Assembly: GCF_025655475.1 (NCBI RefSeq)
Contig: NZ_JAHTIK010000001.1
Location: 7,362,315 to 7,426,314, forward strand
From: Kitasatospora sp. DSM 101779
GTDB lineage: Bacteria > Actinomycetota > Actinomycetes > Streptomycetales > Streptomycetaceae
Reading direction: 5' to 3'
DNA length: 64,000 bases
Position numbers and translations under genes: made by a program. Under the pieces are notes generated by a model. It worked only from the letters and a program-made list of their open reading frames with translations. It ran no database searches and was not told the origin of the DNA. Shown here piece by piece: positions 1-8,800 of this stretch. Position 1 is the first letter of the stretch. Every line of letters begins with the position of its first letter.

Positions 1-65
1 GAGTAGGGTGACGCAGCCCGTCCGGTGATCACGAGGTCGGGCTCGGTCCGCAGGAGGGGGAACGC

Positions 66-809
66 ATGGAGTCCGGCACGGCAGCGCGTCCGGAGGCATC
101 CGGGGTGGGGGAGGCCGGGCCGCAGGCTCCGGGCGGTCGGGGCTGGCGGGGTGCCGACGTCCAGGCCGCCGCGGCGGTCGTGCTGGTCGGGATCGTGCTC
201 GCCGCGGTGTGGGGAGCGGGCATGTTCTCCGCTTCCTCGGCCGACGCCGGCAAGCCTGCCGCGTGCAATCCGGCCACGGACACCGACTCGCCGGAGTACC
301 CGGCCCTGTGCGCGGCGCTCAACCGTCCCGACCTGCCGACCCTGCTGGGCACACCGGGGGAGCACGTCTCGATCGCGCAGTCCGGCGGCGGACCGATCGT
401 CCACAGTGACGGGACGAAGGAGTTCGACGCGTCGGCCCAGGTGCAGATCGGGCCGGTCAACGTGCGCATCACCCACAACCACGACCTGTCGGTGCGGGAC
501 ATCACCGGCCTGCGGAGCCTGCTCGCCCAGCCGAGAACGGTGCTCGGCCACCCCGCGGCGGTCTACCGCAGCACCACCATCGCCCTGATCTTCAAGGGCG
601 GGAAGGCCAGCACCGGGGCGGGCGGCACCGCCCGGAACCTCGCGGTCGCCATCGGCCCGGACGAGGACGCCGACACCGTCGAGTTCTCCATCTGGCGTCA
701 GGACGACGAGGCCCCGGACCCGGACGCGCTGCTCCGGATCGCCGAGCAGGTCCTCCCCACCGTCCGGGGCTGGCTGCCCGCCACCCAGGACCGGACGAGT
801 GGTCACTGA
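66..809 (+). CDS. DUF6215-type membrane-anchored protein
   Basis: A 247-residue protein. Residues 1-30 are charged and Gly/Pro-rich, about 36-58 form one hydrophobic helix (AAAVVLVGIVLAAVWGAG), and the rest is an extracytoplasmic domain with two nearby Cys (CNPATDTDSPEYPALCAAL). The pattern matches the streptomycete DUF6215 family, which has no known function. GTG/ATG choices are limited; the ATG at 66 follows AGGAGGGGG, a strong ribosome-binding site. It stands alone and converges on the isochorismatase-like gene, with 18 bases between the stops. Family assignment is from memory of the pattern. Confidence 0.8.
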   Translation: MESGTAARPEASGVGEAGPQAPGGRGWRGADVQAAAAVVLVGIVLAAVWGAGMFSASSADAGKPAACNPATDTDSPEYPALCAALNRPDLPTLLGTPGEHVSIAQSGGGPIVHSDGTKEFDASAQVQIGPVNVRITHNHDLSVRDITGLRSLLAQPRTVLGHPAAVYRSTTIALIFKGGKASTGAGGTARNLAVAIGPDEDADTVEFSIWRQDDEAPDPDALLRIAEQVLPTVRGWLPATQDRTSGH

Positions 810-827
810 TCGCCGACGGCCGCTGAT

Positions 828-1316
828 TCAGATGTAGGCCGCCGTGTCACGCACCTCACCGAACCGGGGGAAGATCCTCTCCACCGCGAACTCGTGCTCG
901 TCGGCGGCGAAGCCTGACATCGCGTCGGCGACGAACTCCACCTGGTAGCCGTGATCGCTCGCGGCCCGTGCGGTGGACTCGACGCCCATCGAGGTGACCA
1001 GGCCGGCAAGCACCAGCGTGTCCACGCCCAGATCGCGCAACCGGTCGTGCAGGTCGGTGTCGTGGAACGCGCCGACGGTGCGCTTGACGACCTCGACATC
1101 GCCGGGCCGGACCAGCCCGTCGACGAAGCCGCTGCCCGGCGGCTGCTCGGCGGTGTTCGGCCTCTCCACCCGAACCAGCACCACCGGGCGACCGCTCGCC
1201 CTGAACACCTCGGCCAGACGGCGGCAGCGCGTCAGCACCTCCTCCCCGGAGTGCGGGGCGAGGGGCAGGGCGACGATGCGTGGCATCAGGTCGATGAGGA
1301 TCAGCGCGGAGGTCAC
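828..1316 (-). CDS. Isochorismatase-like hydrolase, Cys-less
   Basis: A 162-residue protein with the isochorismatase/cysteine hydrolase fold. Asp9 (LILIDLMP) and Lys78 (VVKRTVGAF) of the usual triad are present. The nucleophile position in the loop GLVTSMGVESTAR is Gly111 instead of Cys. Amidases of this superfamily use Cys; true isochorismatases such as PhzD and EntB have Gly there, so a vinyl-ether hydrolase or non-amidase reaction is more likely than nicotinamidase. I chose GTG at 1316 because homology begins there; the open frame extends far upstream without similarity. No siderophore or phenazine genes are nearby, so the substrate is unknown. Confidence 0.8.
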   Translation of the reverse strand: MTSALILIDLMPRIVALPLAPHSGEEVLTRCRRLAEVFRASGRPVVLVRVERPNTAEQPPGSGFVDGLVRPGDVEVVKRTVGAFHDTDLHDRLRDLGVDTLVLAGLVTSMGVESTARAASDHGYQVEFVADAMSGFAADEHEFAVERIFPRFGEVRDTAAYI

Positions 1317-1633
1317 GGGGACGATCGTAGGCCAGGACCCGAGGCTGCCACCCTGCGGATCCGGCGCGACCAGCCCGGCGGCTGAGGAAAGATGACGGCG
1401 CGTCCACGGGAGCACGGACACCGGTGGACGTACCGGGTCCGGGCGACGGGCCGCATCGACGTCTCGGCGGCACTGGTCGACCCGGGCACGCACGCGGGTG
1501 GACGCGGGCGGCTTCAACCAGGAGGTCAGGGTCTGCCGACACCGCCCCGGCCGAGCAGATGCACACGGGAGTCCGGTCCGCGGGGCCCCGCACCGTCGGT
1601 CGGTGCGGGGCCCCGGCGTCCGTCCGGCTACGC
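1317..1633. other. Gene-free stretch, chaperone operon 3' end
   Basis: This gap lies between two leftward genes. Its only clear structure is the hairpin at 1581-1615, annotated separately. I see no convincing gene; the open frames crossing it lack family similarity. Confidence 0.6.
1581..1615 (-). terminator. Strong hairpin terminator of chaperone operon
   Basis: A perfect 15-bp inverted repeat (CGGGGCCCCGCACCG and its complement) with a TCGGT loop, starting 19 bases past the stop of the last chaperone-operon gene (1634). There is no U-tract, as is common for streptomycete terminators. Placement just after five co-directional genes supports transcription termination. Confidence 0.75.
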
Positions 1634-1918
1634 TCAGCCGCCCGCGGTGCCGACCCGGGCGGTGACCTCGGCGAGGAGGTCCAGGGCCGGGCGCAGGCCG
1701 GGTTCCTGCGCCACCGCTCGCTGCAGCAGCACCAGGGCGGCCGCGTCCTCCCCGGCGCGGACGCGCTCCAGCGCCTCGTTGTAGTCGATCCGGCCCGCGT
1801 ACCGCAGCCGGACCAGCGCCGCGAGGTCCTCCCGGCAGGACGGGCAGCGCAGGCTCTCCGCGTCCGCGGGCACCGCGCACTGCGGGCACGGCACCTCGAT
1901 CGGCGGCACGGCCGTCAT
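1634..1918 (-). CDS. Small zinc-ribbon, TPR-like protein of the Hsp70 operon
   Basis: A 94-residue protein. Residues 10-29 hold a zinc ribbon (CPQC...CPSC); the rest is Ala/Leu-rich helix resembling one or two TPR hairpins. Its ATG overlaps the stop of the upstream DnaK-like gene in an ATGA arrangement, so translation is probably coupled. The ribbon resembles those inserted in the DnaK-like protein, so it may act with that protein on the same clients or metal. This last point is inference. Confidence 0.8.
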   Translation of the reverse strand: MTAVPPIEVPCPQCAVPADAESLRCPSCREDLAALVRLRYAGRIDYNEALERVRAGEDAAALVLLQRAVAQEPGLRPALDLLAEVTARVGTAGG

Positions 1919-4458
1919 CGGGGATCGACCTCCTCCGGGCGGACCGGCCCGACCTGCTCCGGCAGGCTGTCGTTGCCCATCTCACGCTGCGCCTGCGCGT
2001 ACAGGCCGAGCAGTGCCGAGTTGTGGCGGTTCGCCGCCTCCATGTTGGCCGACTCCACGGCGGAGTCCAGCCCGCGGAGCTCCGCCAGGATCCGCTGGCC
2101 CAGCGCCGGCGAGACCATGTTCTGGCTGACGTAGATGTTGCACATCGTCAGCATCCGGAAGGTGTGGCCCAGCGAGTCGCACAGTTCGTCCGCGGCGGCG
2201 GCCGCCGCCATCGCGCCCTCCCAGTCCGCGGCCTCGCGCCGCAGCCGCAGTTCGGCCGCCACCGCCCGCAGCCGGCCCAGGTCGCCCCCGTCCAGGTGCT
2301 TCTCGCAGTACAGGATGAACAGGCTCAGGTACGCCTCGGTGCTGCGCACCCAGCGCTGGGCGTTCAGCAGGAACTGCGCCCGCTCCAGCGCCGCGTCCAC
2401 CGACTCGCCGCCCGTCCGGCCGCCGGCCATGTCGTCGAGGGTGTCCATCAGCCGCTGCGTCTCGCGAAGTTCGGCCTCGGTCAGCTCGTTCGCCCAGCGG
2501 TCGGTGAAGCTCTCGATCTGCCGCTGCTGCTCCTCGACCTGGACCTTGCGCTCCGGGTCGAGCTGGCTCCGGCCGAACTTGACCGTCCGCTCCTCGCCGC
2601 CCTGGATCCGCACCGACAGGGTGATCGTGCGGTCGTTGTCGAGGCCGAACGACACCTCGACCGGGATCCGGCCGCCCAGCCCGGCGGGCAGCCGCAGGGT
2701 GACGTGGCCCATCAGCTCGTTCTGCTGGGCGATCGGCAGCTCGCCCTCGTACACGGCGACCTCGAGGCGCTGCTGCCCGCCGCCGGAGACGACGAACTCC
2801 CGGCTGACCGGGGCGCTCGTGGGGTAGTTGGAGCCCTTCGGCATGATCACCGCCAGCCGGCCGTCGTTGAGTTCGATGCCGAGGTCCTTCGGCGTGATGT
2901 CGAAGGGATTGGTCACCTGCATCAGCTGGCCGCACGACGGGCAGACCTCGGTGCCGGGCGGGTTCACCGCGCTGCAGCCGCCGCAGCGCAGGCCGATGTC
3001 CTGTGCGGCCTTGGCCGCCGCCTCGGCCGCGCCGCCCCCGGCGAGCGGCTCCCCGCAGAGGCTGCAGGCGGTGGCCCCGGCCGCCGCCGGGCTGCCGCAG
3101 CGCGTGCAGTCGCGGGTCTGGGAGACGGCCTCCGCGACGGGAGCGGCGGCCTCGGCCTCCAACTGCTGCCCGCACTTGGGGCAGGCCTCGGCCGCGACGT
3201 CCACCGGCAGGTGACACCCGGTGCAGGTCACCCGGGCGCCGCCCAGCAGCGAGGTCGAGCACTGTGCGCACGAGTCCGCGGACAGCTCGGCGGGCGTCCG
3301 GCACTCCGGGCACTCCACCTCGGCCACCAGGGCCGACTGCACCGCCGCGCCCAGCGCCACGCACTGCATCGGGTTGACGCCGCGCCGGATCCGCTTCGGT
3401 CCGAAGACCTCGCCCAACCGCCGTGCCACCAACGGGATCGACGTCGAGCCGCCGACCAGCAGCACCTCGTCGATGTCACCGACGGTCAGGTTGGCCTGCA
3501 TGATCGCCTTGTGGGTCAGCTCGATGGTCCGCTCGATCCGGGCCTCGATCAGCTCCTCGAACCGGGGCCGCTCGAACACCGTCTCCAGGTCCAGCTGGCC
3601 CGTCCCGAGGCCCGCCAGGACGACGTCGGACGTCTGCTGGTTGGACAGTTCGATCTTGGCCACCTCGGCGGCCGACGCGATCCGCGGCCGGTCCCGCCGG
3701 TCCGGCTGGTAGTCCGAGCCGAACTCCTCCCGGATGTCCTCCAGCAGTGCCGTCGTGATGGCACGGTCGAAGTCGTCGCCGCCGAGCAGGTTGTCGCCCT
3801 CGATGCCGAGCACCGACACCGAGCCGGGCACCAGCAGCAGGATCGAGATGTCGAAGGTGCCGCCGCCCAGGTCGTAGACCAGGACGGTGCGCCCCTCGTC
3901 GCCGGCCTCGATCGTCATCCCGTAGGCGAGGGCGGCGGCGGTCGGCTCGTTGATCACCCGCAACACGTGCAGACCCGCCATCCGGCCGGCCTCGCGGGTC
4001 GCCGCGACCTGGCGTTCGCTGAAGTACGCCGGCACCGTGATGACGGCCCGGTGCAGCGGCTCGCCGAGGCGCTCCTCGGCGTCCTCCTTCAGCCGGTGCA
4101 GGATCATCGCCGAGATCTCGATCGGCGTGTACGAGCGGCCGTCGAACCAGACGTTCACGTCGCCGTCGGTGCCCGCCGTCACCTTGTAGTCGAGCTCGCC
4201 GAGCGCCGCCTGCACCTGCGGGTCACGGAACTTGCGGCCCATGAACCGCTTGACCGACCGGATCACGTTCTCGCCGTCGAGGGCGAGCCGGCTCCGGGCG
4301 TTCGACCCGACCAGCAGCTCGCCCTTGCGGCCGCGGCCGACCACCGAGGGCGTGCCCTCCTGACCCTGCATGTTGAAGACGATCTCCGGTTCGCCCCGGC
4401 GCAGTTGGGCCACCACCGAGTTGGTGGTGCCCAGGTCGATACCGAGAGTGCGGTACAT
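1915..4458 (-). CDS. Hsp70 (DnaK) with four inserted zinc ribbons
   Basis: An 847-residue Hsp70. Residues 1-380 are the ATPase domain, with the phosphate loops GIDLGTTNS (7-15) and VYDLGGGTFD (194-203), VINEPTAAALAYG and LLVGGSTSIP. Residues 383-509 contain eight CxxC motifs forming four zinc ribbons (383/397, 412/426, 451/465, 492/506). A substrate-binding beta domain follows (about 513-640, VTLRLPAGL, VEVSFGLDNDRTI), then a long helical tail. Ordinary DnaK has a short hydrophobic linker where the ribbons lie, so interdomain coupling must differ. It follows the GrpE-like gene by 27 bases and overlaps the zinc-ribbon gene by 4. The ATG at 4458 follows GAGGGGAAC. Confidence 0.93.
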   Translation of the reverse strand: MYRTLGIDLGTTNSVVAQLRRGEPEIVFNMQGQEGTPSVVGRGRKGELLVGSNARSRLALDGENVIRSVKRFMGRKFRDPQVQAALGELDYKVTAGTDGDVNVWFDGRSYTPIEISAMILHRLKEDAEERLGEPLHRAVITVPAYFSERQVAATREAGRMAGLHVLRVINEPTAAALAYGMTIEAGDEGRTVLVYDLGGGTFDISILLLVPGSVSVLGIEGDNLLGGDDFDRAITTALLEDIREEFGSDYQPDRRDRPRIASAAEVAKIELSNQQTSDVVLAGLGTGQLDLETVFERPRFEELIEARIERTIELTHKAIMQANLTVGDIDEVLLVGGSTSIPLVARRLGEVFGPKRIRRGVNPMQCVALGAAVQSALVAEVECPECRTPAELSADSCAQCSTSLLGGARVTCTGCHLPVDVAAEACPKCGQQLEAEAAAPVAEAVSQTRDCTRCGSPAAAGATACSLCGEPLAGGGAAEAAAKAAQDIGLRCGGCSAVNPPGTEVCPSCGQLMQVTNPFDITPKDLGIELNDGRLAVIMPKGSNYPTSAPVSREFVVSGGGQQRLEVAVYEGELPIAQQNELMGHVTLRLPAGLGGRIPVEVSFGLDNDRTITLSVRIQGGEERTVKFGRSQLDPERKVQVEEQQRQIESFTDRWANELTEAELRETQRLMDTLDDMAGGRTGGESVDAALERAQFLLNAQRWVRSTEAYLSLFILYCEKHLDGGDLGRLRAVAAELRLRREAADWEGAMAAAAAADELCDSLGHTFRMLTMCNIYVSQNMVSPALGQRILAELRGLDSAVESANMEAANRHNSALLGLYAQAQREMGNDSLPEQVGPVRPEEVDPR

Positions 4459-4485
4459 GTCGTTCCCCTCTTGTCCCCTGTGTGT

Positions 4486-5259
4486 CTAGCGCTTGCGTCG
4501 CTTGGCCCGCGAGGACCTCGACCAGTTCTTCCGGCCCCTGGCCCCCGCCCCGGCCCTGCCCGTGCCCGTGGTCCGGGCCGGCCCGGCCGCCGCCCCGTCG
4601 GTGCTCTCGGCGGCCGGGGAGCTCTCCGCGGTCCCGGAGCTCCTGGAGCTCCCGGAGCTCGCACGGTTCTCGACGGGCGCCCCGGTCGTGGCGCTTCCGT
4701 CGCTTCCGGCGCCTCCGGTGCCTGCGACGCCTTCGACGGGCCCGGGCTGCTCCGCGGACGGCGGCGGGGGAGCCGTGGCGACCACCACCTGCGCCCGGCG
4801 CAGCACTTCGTCGTTCCAGAAGAAGCCGGTGACCACGCTCTGGACGACCGTCTCCGGCTCCAGCCCCGTACGGGCCTCGGTGCCGACGATCTCGGACAGG
4901 CCCGGGTCTGCGGCCATCCCCTCCAGCCGCATCGGACGCACCCCGGCCTTGGCCAGCTTGCCGAGCAGCCGGCGCCGGGTGGCCTCGATGCCGGAGCTGC
5001 GGCCGAGCCGCACCAGCTCGGGGTCCAGGCTCAGCGCCGCCAGGGCGTCGTCCACGTCGACCAGCAGGCCCAGCAGGTCGCGCTGCGCGGCCCGGGCGGC
5101 GCGCGCCTCGTCGTCCCGCAGCCGCTGCAGCAGCGACGCCCGGAAGAGCAACTGGCTGAACGCCTGCGCCAGGTCGACGTCGAGGGCCCGCTTCGGCACC
5201 TCCAGCGGCGCGGCGGTCGGCACCGGTGTGCCGGGTTCCTGGGTCGTCATGGCGTTCAC
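4486..5259 (-). CDS. GrpE-like nucleotide exchange factor
   Basis: A 257-residue protein. The N-terminal half is helical and charged, with a coiled-coil stretch (LQRLRDDEARAARAAQRDL). The core ends with the GrpE beta-domain signature, including GFFWNDEVLRRAQVVVA, which resembles the family's GY...LRPA.V.V ending. The last ~90 residues are low-complexity Ser/Ala/Gly with a basic tail (SRAKRRKR). GrpE releases ADP from Hsp70, fitting its place just before the DnaK-like gene. Start is GTG 5259, overlapping the J-like stop (GTGA); ATG 5250 is an alternative. It differs from housekeeping GrpE, so I read it as the dedicated partner of this Hsp70. Confidence 0.75.
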   Translation of the reverse strand: MNAMTTQEPGTPVPTAAPLEVPKRALDVDLAQAFSQLLFRASLLQRLRDDEARAARAAQRDLLGLLVDVDDALAALSLDPELVRLGRSSGIEATRRRLLGKLAKAGVRPMRLEGMAADPGLSEIVGTEARTGLEPETVVQSVVTGFFWNDEVLRRAQVVVATAPPPPSAEQPGPVEGVAGTGGAGSDGSATTGAPVENRASSGSSRSSGTAESSPAAESTDGAAAGPARTTGTGRAGAGARGRKNWSRSSRAKRRKR

Positions 5260-5678
5260 TCCGGGATCTCGATCGGCGGCAGCACCGACAGGTCGGCGGC
5301 GAACTGCGCGGGTACGGGCGGTTCGGCGGCGGTGGAGGCGGGGGCGGGCTCCGCGAAGTCGGCGGCGAGCTCCTCGCGGCGGACGACCAGCAGGTCGGCG
5401 GGCGTCAGGGGCGGCCGTTCCACGACCAGCAGCGGCTCCTCCAGCACCGGGCCGAGCAACTCGGCCACCCCGTCGACCGGTTCGGGCGGCAGCAGCTGCT
5501 GGATGTCCAGCTCCAGGCGGCGGTCGGGGTTGCGCAGCAGCGCCGCGGCGTCCTGGATCTGCTGGCGGCTGTGGCGGCCCTGGCGCATCGCCGGGCCCAC
5601 GGCGAGGTTGATCTCGCGCACGCCTGCGGTGGGCGGGAGGCCCAGGACCTCGTACGGTGACGGTTCGTGCAGGGGCAT
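5256..5678 (-). CDS. J-domain-like protein lacking HPD
   Basis: A 140-residue protein. Residues 8-60 follow the J-domain plan: PYEVLGL opening, two helices, and closing NPDRRLELDI where canonical proteins have DPEKRAEYD. The HPD loop, which activates Hsp70 ATPase, is replaced by a stretch around RQGRHSRQ. The remainder is acidic and Pro/Ala-rich. It sits between the TPR gene and the GrpE-like gene. It may be a docking J-like protein that binds without stimulating ATPase, or its DnaK may need no HPD; both are inference. Confidence 0.75.
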   Translation of the reverse strand: MPLHEPSPYEVLGLPPTAGVREINLAVGPAMRQGRHSRQQIQDAAALLRNPDRRLELDIQQLLPPEPVDGVAELLGPVLEEPLLVVERPPLTPADLLVVRREELAADFAEPAPASTAAEPPVPAQFAADLSVLPPIEIPE

Positions 5679-5811
5679 GGCGGCGGTCTCTCCTCCTCCG
5701 GCTGCAGACGGCTGCAGGGACGGCTTCGGGGCGGCTTCGGGACGGTTCGGACCATCGTCGGCGGTCGTCTCGACTCGGGCGGGTGGTGGTGGTCCGGGGC
5801 GACCGGAACCG

Positions 5812-8800
5812 TCAGCGCAGGCGGTCGATCCGGTACTTGAGGCTGCGCAGGCCGGAGTCGTCGGGATCGCGCGCGACGGCCTTGCCGATCAGCGTCCGGG
5901 CCTCCCTGAACCGGCGGGCGTTGGCGTTGCGCACGGCGTGGGCGCCGTAGACGACGCCCAGCTCCTTGCGGATGTTGGCCTTGGCGTCCGCCGGGCCCGC
6001 CATCTGCAGGGCCTGTTCCAGCAGCAGCGCGGCATCGGCGAAGCGGTCGGCCTCGAAGTCCGTAGCGGCCTCGCTGCGCCACACGTTGACGAGCACCGCC
6101 CGCATCTCCGCGGAGTCGTCGTACGTCTGGGCGCGCCGCAGCAGCGAGGCACGCTCGTCGAAGGGCCTGTCCTGGTACTTCTCCAGCACGTGGTTGGCCA
6201 GCACCACCGAGACCCGGCGCGGGGCCTCGGCGTCCGGGTCGCCGTCGAAGTCCGCGTCGGCCGCCAGGGCCTCCGCCATCCGCTCGACCGCCTCGGTGCG
6301 CCGGTCGTCGAGGGCGGCGGTGAGCGAGCGGAGCTGGAGCACGTACACCAGGCCCGACCAATCGTCGGGCTCGTCGCCGAGCTCGGTGAGCTCCCGCCAC
6401 AGCTCGGTGGCCTCGACCAGGTCGCCGTCGGGGCCGAGGACGCTGACCTCGGTGGCCCGGTTGCGCAGCGCGGCCTCCAGGAAGTGGCGGGCCGTCGGGT
6501 CGTCCGGGGCCAGCGCGAGCGCCTTGCGCAGCAGGACCAGTGCCAGCCGGTAGTCCTTGGTCTCGTTGTTGACCTTGCGGGCGTGCTGGGCGTATGCGGC
6601 ACCGAGGTTCTCCCGGACCTCGCGGTGGCCGGGGGACAGCGCGAGCGCCTGCTCCAGCAGTTCGGCCGCGCCGGCCTGGTCGTCGTCGTGCTCCTTGAGC
6701 AGGGCGCGGGCGGCGCGCAGGCCCGCGTCGGCGCCGAGCGCGGCGAGTTCCGTGGTGAGTCCGGGGCCGGGCAGGGTCCGGGCCCGGGTCAGGCACTCCA
6801 GGGCCTGACGCCATTCCTGGTGGCGGTGGTGTTCGGCGGCCTGGCTGGTGAGGGCCTCGCGCAGCAGCTGCTGCCGGGCTTCGTCCGTCTCCGTGCCGTC
6901 CGGGACCTCCAGGGCGGAGACCGCCGCGGCGTGCCGGCCCTGGAGCAGCAGGTAGCGCTGCGGCCCGAGTTCGTCGAACAGGCCGAGGGCGTGCGTCAGC
7001 GGGTGCACCCCGTACGGCCCGGGCTTGCGCCAGGGGAGTACCGCGTACTCGAACGCGCCCTGCCAGGACGAGAGTTCGCCGCTGGGCGGGGAGGTCCGCA
7101 GCAGCCGTTCGAGGGCCGGGCCGACGACGAGCCGGTGGCTGGTGCCGTCGGGGCGGCCGATCACGACCTCGTCCTCGGCGAAGGCCTCGGCGCAGCGGAC
7201 CTCCATCCCGAGCCGGACCGTCCAGGCGTCGACCTCGTCGCCGCTCCGGCCGTCGGCCTGGTCGAGCGTCCGCAGGTCGGTGCGGAGCCGGTCGGTGAGG
7301 GCGGCACGGGCGGCGGCCACCCGCGGCGGTTCGGCCTGCCGGCCGGTGACGTGGGCGGCGGCGTCCCACACGTCGGGCACGTGCAGGGAGGGGACGAGAC
7401 AGCCGATGACCCAGTGCCACAGCTCGGCCCGGTCCGGGGCCGCGGGGTCCGCCTCCGCCGCCTCCCGGGGGGCGCGCTGCGCCGGAATGCCGGGGGTGGG
7501 TGTGCGCTGCGCCGGTGCGTCCTGGGCGGGTGAGCCCTGGGCAGGGACGGCGGTCGCGAGGCGGTAGCTCACCAGGCCGAGCGCGTGCAGCAGCCGCGGG
7601 TGCGACGGGTCCTTGAGCAGCAGTGCGTGGTAGCAGTCCCAGGCCTCCTGGTACCGGCCCTCGGCGGCGTGCCGGGCCGCCTCGTGCTCGGCGAGCACCG
7701 CGAGGGCCTCGGCCGCGAGCGCGTGCCCGGGGGTCAGCCGGACGGCCTCCCGGAGGTCGCCGGCCGCGTCCCCGAACCGCCCTGCCCGGACGGCGCGAGC
7801 GGCGCGCCGGACCAGCACCGTGCTGCGGGCCCGGTGCGCGGCGGCGGGGAGCGTGGCGAGCGCGGCGTCGAGGTCGTCGTCGTCGGCCTGCAACAGGCAC
7901 AGGGCCGCCCGCACCGCGACGCCGGCCGGGCTGTCGCCCAGGGCGGCGGCCCAGGTCGTCAGCGTCCGCTCGGCCTCCTGCGGCAGGCCCGCCTGCAGGG
8001 CACAGTCCAGCAGGGCGAGCAGGGCCCGCTCGGCGCAGCGGCTGCAGCGCGGCGAGCCGTCGCCGGCCGGCCGGTACAGGTGCGTGGCGCAGCCCTCCCG
8101 GCCGCAGCTGCCGCACGCTGCGGCGGCGTTCCGGTCGCAGGGGGTGCCGTCGGCGGCCGCGCACCGTGCGCCGTCGGTCGGGGCCGGTGCCGGACCGGCC
8201 GGGTTCCCGAGGTGGCGCCGGTACCAGTCGAGGGCACCGGTCCGGTTGCCGGCCCGTTCGGCGAGCAGCGCCCGCAGCAGGGCGAGGGCCGGGTCGCCCG
8301 CGGGGTCGGGCTCGACCGGCGCGAGCAGGGCGACCGTGCGGACCGGACGGCCGGTCAGCAGGCCGACCGTGGCGCGGTGGTAGAGGTCCCGCGGGGCGTC
8401 CGCGTCGGCGGGCAGTGCGTCCGGCCCGGTCGCGGAGCCCCGGGCGAGGGCCAGTGCGGACCGCAGCCGGCCCTCCCGGGCGGAGGCGGCGGGGCCGTCC
8501 CGGCCGGCGGCGGGGGAGCCCGACAGGGCGAGGGCATTGGCAACGGCGTCCAGTGCCTGCGGGTCGTCGCGGCGGGTGAGCAGCAGGTGGGCGGCCTCGC
8601 GGAGGGCGGCCTCGCGCAGCGAGCGGCGCAGGCCCGGCTCCTCCGGGGTGTCGAGGACGGCCTGCTGCCACAGGGCGCGGGCCGTACCGGGGTCGGTGTC
8701 CAGCAGACGGCGGGCGAGCAGGTCGCGCTGTGCGGCCAACAGGCTCGGCAGGGCCGGGAGGCCGGGGCTGCGCAGCGGCTCCCAGCGGTCCACCGCGCCC

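Noticed and set aside
2023-7533. A 1,836-codon open frame on the + strand
   Set aside because: It is antisense to the DnaK, GrpE, J-like and TPR genes, with no family motif; it exists because GC-rich codons rarely form stops.
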